Below the pieces are notes generated by a model. It did not search any database, was not told the DNA's origin, and saw only the letters and a list, made by a program, of their open reading frames with translations. From JANMJD01 sp963828405 (GTDB lineage Bacteria > Actinomycetota > Acidimicrobiia > Acidimicrobiales > Ilumatobacteraceae): a DNA stretch of 14,159 nucleotides. This document shows positions 1 through 6,027 of this stretch, piece after piece (the first letter of the stretch is position 1; the number at the start of each line of letters is the position of its first letter). Both the position numbers and the translations under genes were made by a program. Location: NCBI GenBank assembly GCA_963828405.1, contig CAWHEG010000018.1, positions 1-14,159 on the forward strand, in the 5' to 3' direction.

Positions 1-579
1 GCGGCCGGCCTCCCGCGCCACCCGCTCCAGTCGGTCCCGGTAGGTCCTGCCACCAAGACGGGTCGCCAGGCGCCATGTTGTCGTTGTCGGCACGGAGCCC
101 GGCGGCGCCGTCGATGAGCTCCCGGACGATGTCGGCGTGCCCGACGTGCCGGTTGGTCTCGGCGATCATGTGCACCAGGATCTGTGCAGCGTCGCGTCTC
201 GTGCGCCGGCGGCCACCGCGGCACCTGGCCGAGCGCGTTGAGCTCCAGCGCGTCGATGGGGCGTCGGAGTGGGCCCACGCCCGCTGGTACAGGCCGACGA
301 TCTGTCGCGTGACTCGTCGGCGGTGGCCCACATATCGGCGTTCGGCTCGGCGCCATCCTCGAACCACGGCAGCGGCTCGGGGAACGGCCGGTCGAAGTTG
401 CGCCGAAGTACCCCTGCTCGACGCGGCGAGGTGCTTGACCAATCCGAGCAGGTTCGTGCCGGTGGGCATCATCGGGCGGCGGACGTCGTAGTCGGACAGC
501 CCGTCGAGCTTCCAGAGCAGTGCCTCCCGCCAGCCCTCAGGTAGCGATGGAGGTCAGCCTTCGGATTCGGCCTGTCCAT
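1..579 (-). pseudogene. DinB / DUF664 (mycothiol-transferase-like) protein, frameshifted, 3' end at window edge
   Basis: Reading the minus strand from ATG at 579 gives MDRPNPKADLHRYL. After a one-base frame change near 538 it gives EGWREALLWKLDGLSDYDV and then PTGTNLLGLVKHLA. Further frame changes recover ADMWATADESRD, ALELNALGQVP, ILVHMIAETNRHVGHADIV, DGAAGLRADNDNMAPGD and finally YRDRLERVAREAG at the window edge. These blocks in this order are characteristic of the DUF664 branch of the DinB four-helix metal-binding superfamily, which is linked to mycothiol- or bacillithiol-dependent thiol transfer. The histidines in the HMIAETNRHVGH block are likely metal ligands. Little more than the last few residues should be missing. 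At least three indels are needed, so as written no full protein is made. It lies directly behind the YafY-type regulator fragment, with no stop codon between them. The family call is strong; a physiological substrate cannot be read. Confidence 0.8.
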
Positions 580-593
580 GCCTGAGAGCATGC

Positions 594-945
594 CATCCGC
601 GGGTGGGCCCTCGCCGGCCTGCCGAGGTCGGAGGCTCCCGAGCACCGCAGCCAGTCCCACTTCCTCGGCGGAGGCGCGCGGGCGGGCTGTGCGGGGTGCG
701 GATCGCATCGCCCGCTGCGGCCCGCGGATCTGGCTCGTCAACCCGGACGTGTAACCGTCGAGCAGCTGGAAACCGCCTCCCGGGCCGCGGGTGGCGTAGA
801 CGGGCACACCGGCACCGGACAGCGCCTCGATGTCGCGGAGTACGGTCCGTTCGCTCACTTCGAGCTCGACGGCGAGTTGGGCCGCGGTCAACCGCCCGCG
901 TCGTTGCAGGGCGAGCATCAAGGTGATCAGTCGGCCGGCCCGCAT
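594..945 (-). pseudogene. YafY-type HTH (WYL family) transcriptional regulator, truncated after the DNA-binding domain
   Basis: From ATG at 945 the minus strand encodes MRAGRLITLMLALQRRGRLT, then an HTH_11-type winged helix (AAQLAVELEVSERTVLRDIE, residues about 21-40) and the wing GVPVYATRGPGGGFQLLDGY. This matches the N-terminus of YafY/YobV-like actinobacterial regulators. Those proteins are usually about 320 residues and carry a WYL ligand-binding domain. Here only about 115 residues precede the DinB start codon at 579. The WYL domain is absent, and the stretch after LLDGY (GLTSQIRGPQRA...) no longer resembles the family linker well. An in-frame alternative ATG at 975 lies inside the palindromic operator, so 945 is preferred. 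The same frame runs through into the DinB start, so a read-through HTH-DinB fusion is formally open. A deletion plus indels is the likeliest origin. Confidence 0.75.
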
Positions 946-974
946 GGTTCCAGTCTGCCGGCCTGGCGTATTCA

Positions 975-989
975 TGACAAGAGATGTCA
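975..989. promoter_or_regulatory. Palindromic operator TGACA-N5-TGTCA between divergent genes
   Basis: The sequence tgacaagagatgtca is a perfect 5-bp inverted repeat (TGACA at 975-979, TGTCA at 985-989) around a 5-bp centre. It sits between the YafY-type regulator start (945, minus) and the divergent gene starting at 1037. It lies where the -35 region of the plus-strand promoter (-10 at 1002-1007) would be. An autoregulatory site for the neighbouring HTH protein is inferred from this position and symmetry. Confidence 0.5.
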
Positions 990-1001
990 GCCTTTGATCT
1001 C

Positions 1002-1007
1002 TACAGT
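1002..1007 (+). promoter_or_regulatory. Putative -10 element TACAGT for the gene at 1037
   Basis: TACAGT fits the actinobacterial TAnnnT -10 consensus. It lies about 30 bases before the ATG at 1037, leaving room for a leader with the strong Shine-Dalgarno GAGGAGGG at 1023-1030. The palindrome at 975-989 overlaps the expected -35 region. No convincing -35 hexamer is visible. Confidence 0.35.
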
Positions 1008-1036
1008 GACGGTGACAACGTCGAGGAGGGTGGTCG

Positions 1037-1462
1037 ATGGGAATGATTGAGGTCGAGGGAGCAGGCACGCCGGACGATCCGTGGATCCTGACCGCGCCGC
1101 CGGGCAAGTCCGAGTTTGAGGCCTTCGAGACCCCGGCGCCGACCCGCCAGCGCTCGTGGTCCAGGTCGGTGCAACGAGACTGCGCTCCACCTGCGGTGCA
1201 TCGACGACCTGCACGAGATGCTCCGAGACCCCATGGTGACTGGATGCGCGCTCCGGGGAACGCCGACGAGCGGGAAACCCGCCGCTGCCGGTGCCCGTCG
1301 AGGCTTGGGGTCGCTCGGCTGGACAACCCGGTGGGTGGCTGGTACGGGTTGAAGAAGGGCCTCCCGCGGCCGGTTCGGCAACTACGTTTCCCCGGTGTGC
1401 GAAGCCCTCGGTTTGGCCGAGGTCGAGCGCAACGGCGTAGCAACCGGATGCGAGCCCTCTGA
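1037..1462 (+). pseudogene. Conserved hypothetical protein (DUF6855-like, from memory), multiply frameshifted
   Basis: The start at ATG 1037 is supported by GAGGAGGG 7 bases upstream. The first block is MGMIEVEGAGTPDDPWILTA, followed by PPGKSEFEAFE. Switching frames recovers DPPALVVQVGATRLR, LHLRCIDDLHEML, HGDWM, GTVEAWGR(S)-like sequence near 1295, DNPVGGWYGLKKGL, RGRFGNYVSPVCEALGLAEVE-like sequence near 1370-1430, and the terminal RSNRMRAL before the stop at 1460-1462. I recall a small actinobacterial family of unknown function with these same blocks (GTxxDPWxL, NPVGGWYGLKKG, NRMRAL), and I believe it is DUF6855. At least five frame changes in 426 bp are needed. The function is unknown. Its divergent placement from the YafY-type regulator, across the palindrome, suggests it is that regulator's target. 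Confidence 0.6.
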
Positions 1463-1522
1463 CGGTGAGCGACGGGCCCAACGGCTCTGTCGGACGGCGG
1501 AGCAGCTCGGTGTACTGGGGTC

Positions 1523-2116
1523 ATGACCGCTCCCTCCGTCGACGAGTTGCACTTCCTGCGCGAGGCCGTGCGGGCGACCGACTGCCTCATCGCCGGCATC
1601 CCCAGGACGCACTGGCGGACGCCGACCGTCTGCGAGGACATGGACGTCGGCCGTCTGGTCGCCCACCTGGCGGGTGGGCTGGAGCAGTTCGCCGGCGTGC
1701 CGGCTTCGAGCGGGCTCGGCCCTTCCTCCGAGGCGGCACCCGTTGCCGAGGAGCCATCGTTCGAGCCCGACGAGGGCCTGGCCGCCTATAGGGCGGCGGG
1801 CGTGCGGATGCTGATGGCGTGGTCGGCCCCCGGGGTGCTCGATCGCTCCTACCCGATGCCGTGGGGCGAGACGCCGGGCTCGGCGTTGGTGGGCTTCATG
1901 GTGATCGAGCAGGTCACCCACGGATGGGATCTCGGCAGGGCCACCGGTCGACCGGCGCCATTCGGCGACGCGTTGGTCGAGCACACCTTGGAGTTGGCGC
2001 AGGGGTTCGACGACGAATCGATTCGGGTGCCCGGGATGTTCGGGCCGATCGTCGACATCGCCCCGGATGCGCCGGCCATCGACCGTCTCGCCGTGTTCCT
2101 CGGCCGACAACCGTAG
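1523..2116 (+). CDS. TIGR03086-type DinB/MDMPI-N metal-binding protein
   Basis: Intact 197-residue protein of usual length for the TIGR03086 branch of the mycothiol-dependent maleylpyruvate isomerase N-terminal (DinB-like) superfamily. Conserved blocks are LREAVRATDCLIAGIP near the start, DVGRLVAHLAGG with His48, and VIEQVTHGWDLGRATG with Glu129, His133 and Asp136. The His ... Glu-x3-His arrangement matches the metal triad described for this superfamily. It is a likely soluble, metal-binding, thiol-cofactor-dependent enzyme; the substrate cannot be told. The ATG at 1523 has only GGGG at 1517-1520 as a possible ribosome site. It is the one cleanly readable gene in the first 3 kb, and it converges with the YdeI-like gene across a hairpin at 2167-2187. 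Confidence 0.85.
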   Translation: MTAPSVDELHFLREAVRATDCLIAGIPRTHWRTPTVCEDMDVGRLVAHLAGGLEQFAGVPASSGLGPSSEAAPVAEEPSFEPDEGLAAYRAAGVRMLMAWSAPGVLDRSYPMPWGETPGSALVGFMVIEQVTHGWDLGRATGRPAPFGDALVEHTLELAQGFDDESIRVPGMFGPIVDIAPDAPAIDRLAVFLGRQP

Positions 2117-2166
2117 GGCGCAGCGGAAGGCGAACCGAGCGGTGGCGCAGCGGGCCACCATCCGGT

Positions 2167-2187
2167 GCGGAACCCCTCCCGTTCCGC
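2167..2187. terminator. Hairpin in convergent spacer, putative bidirectional terminator
   Basis: GCGGAAC (2167-2173), a 7-base loop CCCTCCC, and GTTCCGC (2181-2187) form a perfect 7-bp stem between two converging genes (stops at 2116 and 2254). There is no U-tract, which is common for actinobacterial terminators. Nothing else is recognisable in the 137-bp spacer 2117-2253. Confidence 0.4.
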
Positions 2188-2253
2188 CGTAGAGGGTTGG
2201 GACATCCAGCGACGCCGCCAATTCTGCTGAGCGCTACCGCGGGCGGGACGCGG

Positions 2254-2825
2254 CTACTGCGCCCGTTCGCCGCGCGATGCCAGGCGGACGGTCTGCTCAA
2301 TGCGCGCCGAGCGGGTCGCCGGCCGCTTGGCCTGCGCGATCCACCAGAGGATCTGCTTGCGCGCGGACGGAGTGAAGCGGTTCCAGTGCTCCCGTGCAGC
2401 CTGATCGTGATCGAGTGCGGCGACCAGGTCGTCGGGGACGATCAGCGCTTCGACGCCGTCGAGCATCGTCCACGAACCGTCGGCTCGAGCGGTGTCCACC
2501 ACCGCTGCGGCCAGGCGGCGTCGCCCCCTCGGCTTCCAGCCACGCCACGCGTTCCTTGTTGGTGCGGGCCCACCCGCTGCCCCGACGGCGGCGGGCGAAG
2601 TCGAGCGGGGTTAGCTGGTGCATGGAGCTGCTTCGCCGTGCTGTCGACCCAGCCGACGCGCAAGGCCTCCACGATCTGGTCCTCGTATGACGGAGCCGGC
2701 CGACCGGTCGTCCTTCGCCACGTCACCAACCACACCGACGTCTCCGAGAGGTGGTGTTCGGCGAGCCACTCCCGCCATTGCTCGATCGTTTCGATGTGAA
2801 CGCGGGGTGCGTCGGTCTGGTTCAC
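2254..2825 (-). pseudogene. YdeI / OmdA-like (bacteriocin-protection family) protein, frameshifted
   Basis: The minus strand from GTG at 2825 reads VNQTDAPRVHIETIEQWREW, LAEHHLSETSVWLVTWRR, YEDQIVEALRVGWVDSTAKQ. After a frame change near 2620 it reads QLTPLDFARRRRGSGWARTN and KERVAWLEAEG. After a second change near 2500 it reads VVDTARADGSWTMLDGVEAL, IVPDDLVAALD, HWNRFTPSARKQILWWIAQA and the end at 2254. This is the full domain order of the YdeI/OmpD-associated family (N-terminal domain, then PF13376-type C-terminus), and about 190 residues is the family length. The family is named for Salmonella YdeI and OmdA, implicated in resistance to antimicrobial peptides; its biochemical role is not settled. 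At least two indels break it. The start is uncertain: GGAGG lies 12 bases before the GTG. Confidence 0.75.
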
Positions 2826-2895
2826 GACGACAGCATGCCTCCGCGGCAACGGCAGTGCGTGGCCCACGTTGGCCCTGCCGGCGTCGCCGTGGGTG

Positions 2896-3639
2896 TCATC
2901 GCAGCCTCGGATCGTCCCACCAGGCCGGCGCACGCATCGCCCGCAGCGTCGACCAGCGGCTCGCCCCACGCTCCTCCAGCACAAACCAGTACCAACCGCG
3001 TAGGGCCGGTGCATCGGCCACGTACCGTCGGTTCGTCTCGCCCCACGGACCTCCTCGATGGCCTCTCCGAGGCGCTCGTAGCGGTCGGCCCCGGCGGCAC
3101 GGAAGTGCTCCAGACCGCGTGACGTCGAAGTGCCACTGCGGCGGGAACGGGAATTGGCCGAACGCCCGATCGACCATCTCCCCGTTCCGATGCGACCGGT
3201 AGAGGTGGTGCTCCAGGAAGAACTGCCGACCCGCCACCATCACCGTCGGTTCCCGATGATTGGCGAGGGTGAGCCCGTCGCCGTACCAGTGCGCACCGTC
3301 CCACAGCTGCCGACACCCGGCGAGAGCCCGAGCGTCGCCACGCCCCAGACCGAGACGTTCCAGCAGCAGCAGGGTGTAGGTGGTCGAGGTCCACTTCGGG
3401 CTGTACAGGGCGCCGGCCCAGCGCCCGTCCGGATCCTGCACGGTGAGGAGCTCCGCGCCCCACCCCTCGGTGGCCACACGGGCACGCTCGACCGCCACAC
3501 GTTCCTCCGGCATGCCGAGCAGATCCCTCATCACCTGCCATCGCACCGACGGATCACCGGCCAACAGCCAGTCGATGATCACCGACTCGTCGGCGACCTC
3601 TCCGTCGGATCTACGACTTCGGCTGGTGGGTGAGTGCAT
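2896..3639 (-). CDS. Short terpene-cyclase/prenyltransferase-fold-like hypothetical protein, locally frameshifted
   Basis: The open frame gives 247 residues. VIIDWLLAGDPSVRWQVMRD lies near the start. Two QW-like repeats follow (QDPDGRWAGALYSPKWTSTT and, after correction, RRTDGTWPMHRPY). FFLEHHLYRSHRNGEMVD, FPFPPQWHFDVTRG and a terminal GASRWSTLRAMRA..WW also appear. This recalls the 'squalene cyclase-like' hypothetical proteins of actinobacteria, which have an alpha/alpha fold but no proven cyclase activity. A pair of compensating indels displaces the frame between about 3120 and 3010; in the alternative frame the stretch reads GLEHFRAAGADRYERLGEAI. The segment between NHREPT and VAGRQFFLEHH seems short by several dozen residues against my memory of the family. 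The start is uncertain: ATG 3639 overlaps the end of the SHOCT gene by 29 bp, and an internal GTG before IIDWLL is possible. Confidence 0.5.
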   Translation of the reverse strand: MHSPTSRSRRSDGEVADESVIIDWLLAGDPSVRWQVMRDLLGMPEERVAVERARVATEGWGAELLTVQDPDGRWAGALYSPKWTSTTYTLLLLERLGLGRGDARALAGCRQLWDGAHWYGDGLTLANHREPTVMVAGRQFFLEHHLYRSHRNGEMVDRAFGQFPFPPQWHFDVTRSGALPCRRGRPLRAPRRGHRGGPWGETNRRYVADAPALRGWYWFVLEERGASRWSTLRAMRAPAWWDDPRLR

Positions 3640-3889
3640 CGAGACGCTGGCGATAGTCGTCGGGGTCGATCTCGCCGCGGGCGCGACGGTCGGCGAGCAC
3701 CTCCTGCGGTGTCTGTCTCGGTGGCGCCACGGCGGTCGGTGCGGGTGCGTGCGGGTGCAGGTGGCGGTTGCCCTGGCGAACGAGGGTGAGGGCCACCCAG
3801 ACGAGTCCGCCCCACAGGACGATCATCATGATGGCCATCAGCCACCAGGCGCCGTCGCCCCAGCCGTGGTTCCAGTCTCTGTGGTGCAC
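3611..3889 (-). CDS. SHOCT-domain small membrane protein
   Basis: The 92-residue protein starts at GTG 3889, preceded by AGGAG 8 bases upstream, which decides the start. The N-terminus is HHRDWNHGWGDGAWW. One transmembrane helix follows (roughly residues 15-38, LMAIMMIVLWGGLVWVALTL), then a His/Pro linker. The C-terminus is a SHOCT motif (TPQEVLADRRARGEIDPDDY, then RQRLDAL). SHOCT is a short oligomerisation-type motif found at the ends of many small actinobacterial membrane proteins. The layout is typical and the gene is intact. The role is unknown. The SDR gene stop lies 89 bp upstream, and the following minus-strand gene overlaps its 3' end. Confidence 0.8.
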   Translation of the reverse strand: MHHRDWNHGWGDGAWWLMAIMMIVLWGGLVWVALTLVRQGNRHLHPHAPAPTAVAPPRQTPQEVLADRRARGEIDPDDYRQRLDALTHQPKS

Positions 3890-3926
3890 GGTCCGCTCCT
3901 GTCCCTCGTCGTGATCGGTACCGCGG

Positions 3927-3932
3927 ACCGTA
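3927..3932 (-). promoter_or_regulatory. Putative -10 element TACGGT for the SHOCT gene
   Basis: On the minus strand TACGGT (3932 to 3927) fits TAnnnT and lies 37 bases before the GTG start, giving a leader of about 30 bases that contains the AGGAG ribosome site. This is a pattern match only. Confidence 0.3.
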
Positions 3933-3978
3933 CCCGTTCCCGGCGACGCACCGAGCCGCGGTGAGAAGGCCGACTGCC

Positions 3979-4737
3979 TCAGCCGGCGGCGGCCTCGATG
4001 AACGGCGGCGGATCGCCGCCGCCGCCGGCGTCGACCGCCGCGCCGGTGACGTAGGCGGCGAGGGGCGAGGCGAGGTAGAGGCAGATGTCGCCGATGTCGG
4101 CGGGTGTGGCGAGCCGCCCGAGGGGGATGGTCGCCGCGACACGGGCCACGGCCTCGTCGTCGCCGTAGAACTGACGGGCCGCCTCGGTGAGCACCTGGCC
4201 GGCGATCACCGCGTTCGCCCGGACCTTCGGCGCCCACTCGTGGGCGATCGTCCTGGTGAAGTTCGCCAACCCCGCCTTGGCCACGCCGTAGGCCGCGGCC
4301 TGGGGCGAGTGGCGCAGGGCGCAGACGCTGGCGATGTTGACGATCGACCCGCCCTCCGGTTGGGTCTGCATGTGGTGGTAGGCCCGCTGCGAGCAGTACA
4401 TCGCCGAGAGCAGGTTGAGGGCGACGATCCGCTCGGTGAACCGCGCCGACGCCGTGGCCGTATCGGCCGGAGGCGCCCCTCCGGCGTTGTTGACGAGCAC
4501 GTCGAGCCGCCCGTGGCGGTCGACGACAGCGTCGATCGTGGCCGCCGCGGCGGCGCCGTCGCGCAGGTCGGCGGCGAGGAAGACCCAGCCCGGGGGGAGG
4601 TCGTCGACGGCGGAGCGGGCGCACACGGCGATCGTCGCCCCGGCGTCGGCGAAGCGCTCGGCGATGCCTCGCCCCACCCCCTTTGTGCCGCCGGTGACCA
4701 GCACGATCCGGTCGGAGTAGTCGATCTCGATCGCCAT
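3979..4737 (-). CDS. SDR-family NAD(P)-dependent oxidoreductase
   Basis: Intact 252-residue classical short-chain dehydrogenase/reductase. Visible motifs are the nucleotide-binding TGGTKGVG at residues 15-22, NNAG at 83-86, the helix-4 Asn108, and the catalytic Ser137, Tyr150 and Lys154 (SxxxxxxxxxxxxYGVAK). The C-terminus carries the usual IPLGRLATPADIGDICLYLA block and a glycine-rich tail. It would reduce or oxidise a hydroxy/keto group on a small substrate in the cytosol. Divergence from a CaiB/BaiF CoA-transferase across only 41 bp hints at acyl-CoA, steroid or fatty-acid catabolism, but the substrate is not determinable. The ATG at 4737 lies 8 bases after a TATCGT -10 element, consistent with a leaderless mRNA. 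Confidence 0.9.
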   Translation of the reverse strand: MAIEIDYSDRIVLVTGGTKGVGRGIAERFADAGATIAVCARSAVDDLPPGWVFLAADLRDGAAAAATIDAVVDRHGRLDVLVNNAGGAPPADTATASARFTERIVALNLLSAMYCSQRAYHHMQTQPEGGSIVNIASVCALRHSPQAAAYGVAKAGLANFTRTIAHEWAPKVRANAVIAGQVLTEAARQFYGDDEAVARVAATIPLGRLATPADIGDICLYLASPLAAYVTGAAVDAGGGGDPPPFIEAAAG

Positions 4738-4745
4738 CGTTCCCG

Positions 4746-4751
4746 ACGATA
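4746..4751 (-). promoter_or_regulatory. -10 element TATCGT, probable leaderless promoter of the SDR gene
   Basis: On the minus strand TATCGT (4751 to 4746) is followed by 8 bases and then the ATG at 4737, with no Shine-Dalgarno. TAnnnT placed 7-8 bases before the start codon is the actinobacterial signature of leaderless transcription. Confidence 0.55.
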
Positions 4752-4765
4752 GCGATCGCCGGCGG

Positions 4766-4771
4766 TACGGT
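4766..4771 (+). promoter_or_regulatory. -10 element TACGGT, probable leaderless promoter of the CoA-transferase gene
   Basis: TACGGT at 4766-4771 is followed by exactly 7 bases and the GTG start at 4779. The two -10 elements of this divergent pair are 14 bp apart, so polymerase binding at one should exclude the other. Confidence 0.55.
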
Positions 4772-4778
4772 CGGGTCC

Positions 4779-5948
4779 GTGACCGCCGCTCAGCCGACCC
4801 CGTCCCCCGGACCGCTCGCCGGGCTGCTCGTCGCCGACTTCTCCCGCGTGCTCGCCGGGCCGTACGCGGCGATGACGCTCGGCGACCTGGGTGCCGACAT
4901 CGTCAAGGTCGAACGCCCGGGGGTGGGCGACGACGCCCGCGCCTGGAGCCCGCCCGAGCCGACGGGACGAGCACCTACTACCTGGGCCTCAACCGCAACA
5001 AGCGTTCGATCACCCTCGACCTCACCGACCCCGCCGAACAGGTGCTCGCCCGTCGGCTGGCCGCCCGGGCCGACGTGTTCGTCGAGAACTTCAAGCCCGG
5101 CACCCTCGAGCGCTCGGCCTCGGGTACGGCGATCTCCACCCGGCCAACCCGGGCCTGGTCTACTGCTCGATCACCGGGTTCGGCGAGACGCCGGAGGCTG
5201 TCGACCTGCCCGGCTACGACCTGCTCGTCCAGGCGGCCAGCGGGCTGATGAGCATCACCGGCGAGCCCGACGGCCCCCCGCTGAAGGTCGGGGTGGCGCT
5301 CGTCGATCACATCTGTGCCCTGCAGGCGACGATCGGCGTGCTCGCCGCCCTCCACCACCGCGCCCGTACCGGCGAGGGCCAGCGGGTTTCGGTGTCGTTG
5401 CTCGGGGCGGCGCTGGCCGCGCTGCTCAACCAGGCGTCCGGCTTCCTCGGGGCGGGGGTCGTGCCCGGTCGGCTGGGCAACCGCCACCCGTCGATCGCCC
5501 CCTACCAGACCTTCCCGACCGCCGACGGCCACCTGGTGATCGCCTGCGGGAACGATCGCCAGTTCGCCGCCGTGTGCCGCGTGCTCGACCTCGAGGGGGT
5601 CGCCGACGACGAACGGTTCGCCACCAACGCCGGGCGGATCCGCCACGTCGACGAGCTCGACGGTCTGCTCTCGGGCCGGCTGGTCACCGCGGTCCGGACC
5701 ACTGGGTCGACGCCCTCACCGGCCGCGGGGGTGCCGGCCGGGCCGATCAACGACGTGTCCCAGGCGTTCGCCTTCGCCGGGCGGATCGGGATGGATGCCG
5801 TCGTCGAGACGCCGGGCCGGTCGGGCCGGTCGGTGGCGACCGTGGCCAGCCCGATCGGGCTGTCGGCGACACCGGCGACGGTGCGGCTCGCTACCCCGGC
5901 CTCGGCGAGCACGACGCCGAGTTGCGGGCGTGGTTGACCGGCGACTGA
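4779..5948 (+). CDS. CaiB/BaiF family III CoA-transferase, frameshifted
   Basis: The GTG start at 4779 is supported by the -10 element 7 bases upstream. The N-terminus reads LAGLLVADFSRVLAGPYAAM, then TLGDLGADIVKVERPGVGDD. Frame changes near 4966 and 5115 give GTSTYYLGLNRNKRSITLDL, ADVFVENFKPGTLER, LGYGDLHPANPGLVYCSITG and PGYDLLVQAASGLMSITGEP. The Asp codon at 5218-5220 corresponds to the catalytic aspartate of family III enzymes (Asp156 in alpha-methylacyl-CoA racemase). Later blocks are HPSIAPYQTFPTADGHLVIA and AAGVPAGPINDVSQA. The start frame returns for HWVDALT (about 5710) and for the end LGEHDAELRAWLTGD. The whole is about 390 residues, the family length. The enzyme moves CoA between carboxylic acids or racemises acyl-CoAs. 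At least five indels break it. One concrete case: adding one C in the run near 5115 restores GTLER-LGLGYGDL. Confidence 0.8.
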   Translation: MTAAQPTPSPGPLAGLLVADFSRVLAGPYAAMTLGDLGADIVKVERPGVGDDARAWSPPEPTGRAPTTWASTATSVRSPSTSPTPPNRCSPVGWPPGPTCSSRTSSPAPSSARPRVRRSPPGQPGPGLLLDHRVRRDAGGCRPARLRPARPGGQRADEHHRRARRPPAEGRGGARRSHLCPAGDDRRARRPPPPRPYRRGPAGFGVVARGGAGRAAQPGVRLPRGGGRARSAGQPPPVDRPLPDLPDRRRPPGDRLRERSPVRRRVPRARPRGGRRRRTVRHQRRADPPRRRARRSALGPAGHRGPDHWVDALTGRGGAGRADQRRVPGVRLRRADRDGCRRRDAGPVGPVGGDRGQPDRAVGDTGDGAARYPGLGEHDAELRAWLTGD

Positions 5949-5959
5949 TTCGGCCGCGT

Positions 5960-5979
5960 CCGGCGCCGTTCCGCGCCGG
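5960..5979. terminator. GC-rich hairpin in convergent spacer
   Basis: CCGGCGC (5960-5966), loop CGTTCC, and GCGCCGG (5973-5979) form a perfect 7-bp stem. It lies 11 bp after the CoA-transferase stop and 48 bp before the ABC gene end on the other strand. There is no T-run. It is a likely bidirectional terminator by position. Confidence 0.45.
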
Positions 5980-6027
5980 CGTGGTTGCCAACCCGGGCCG
6001 GCGGGCCGGCGGGGCCGAGTACTCGGA

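Noticed and set aside
3611..4624. 337-residue minus-strand frame ending in the SHOCT domain
   Set aside because: The N-terminal 240 residues are an R/P/G-rich shadow of the intact SDR gene. The AGGAG-preceded GTG at 3889 is the sensible start.
3961..4752. 263-residue plus-strand frame
   Set aside because: Fully antisense to the SDR gene, with low-complexity G/R/D composition and no motif.
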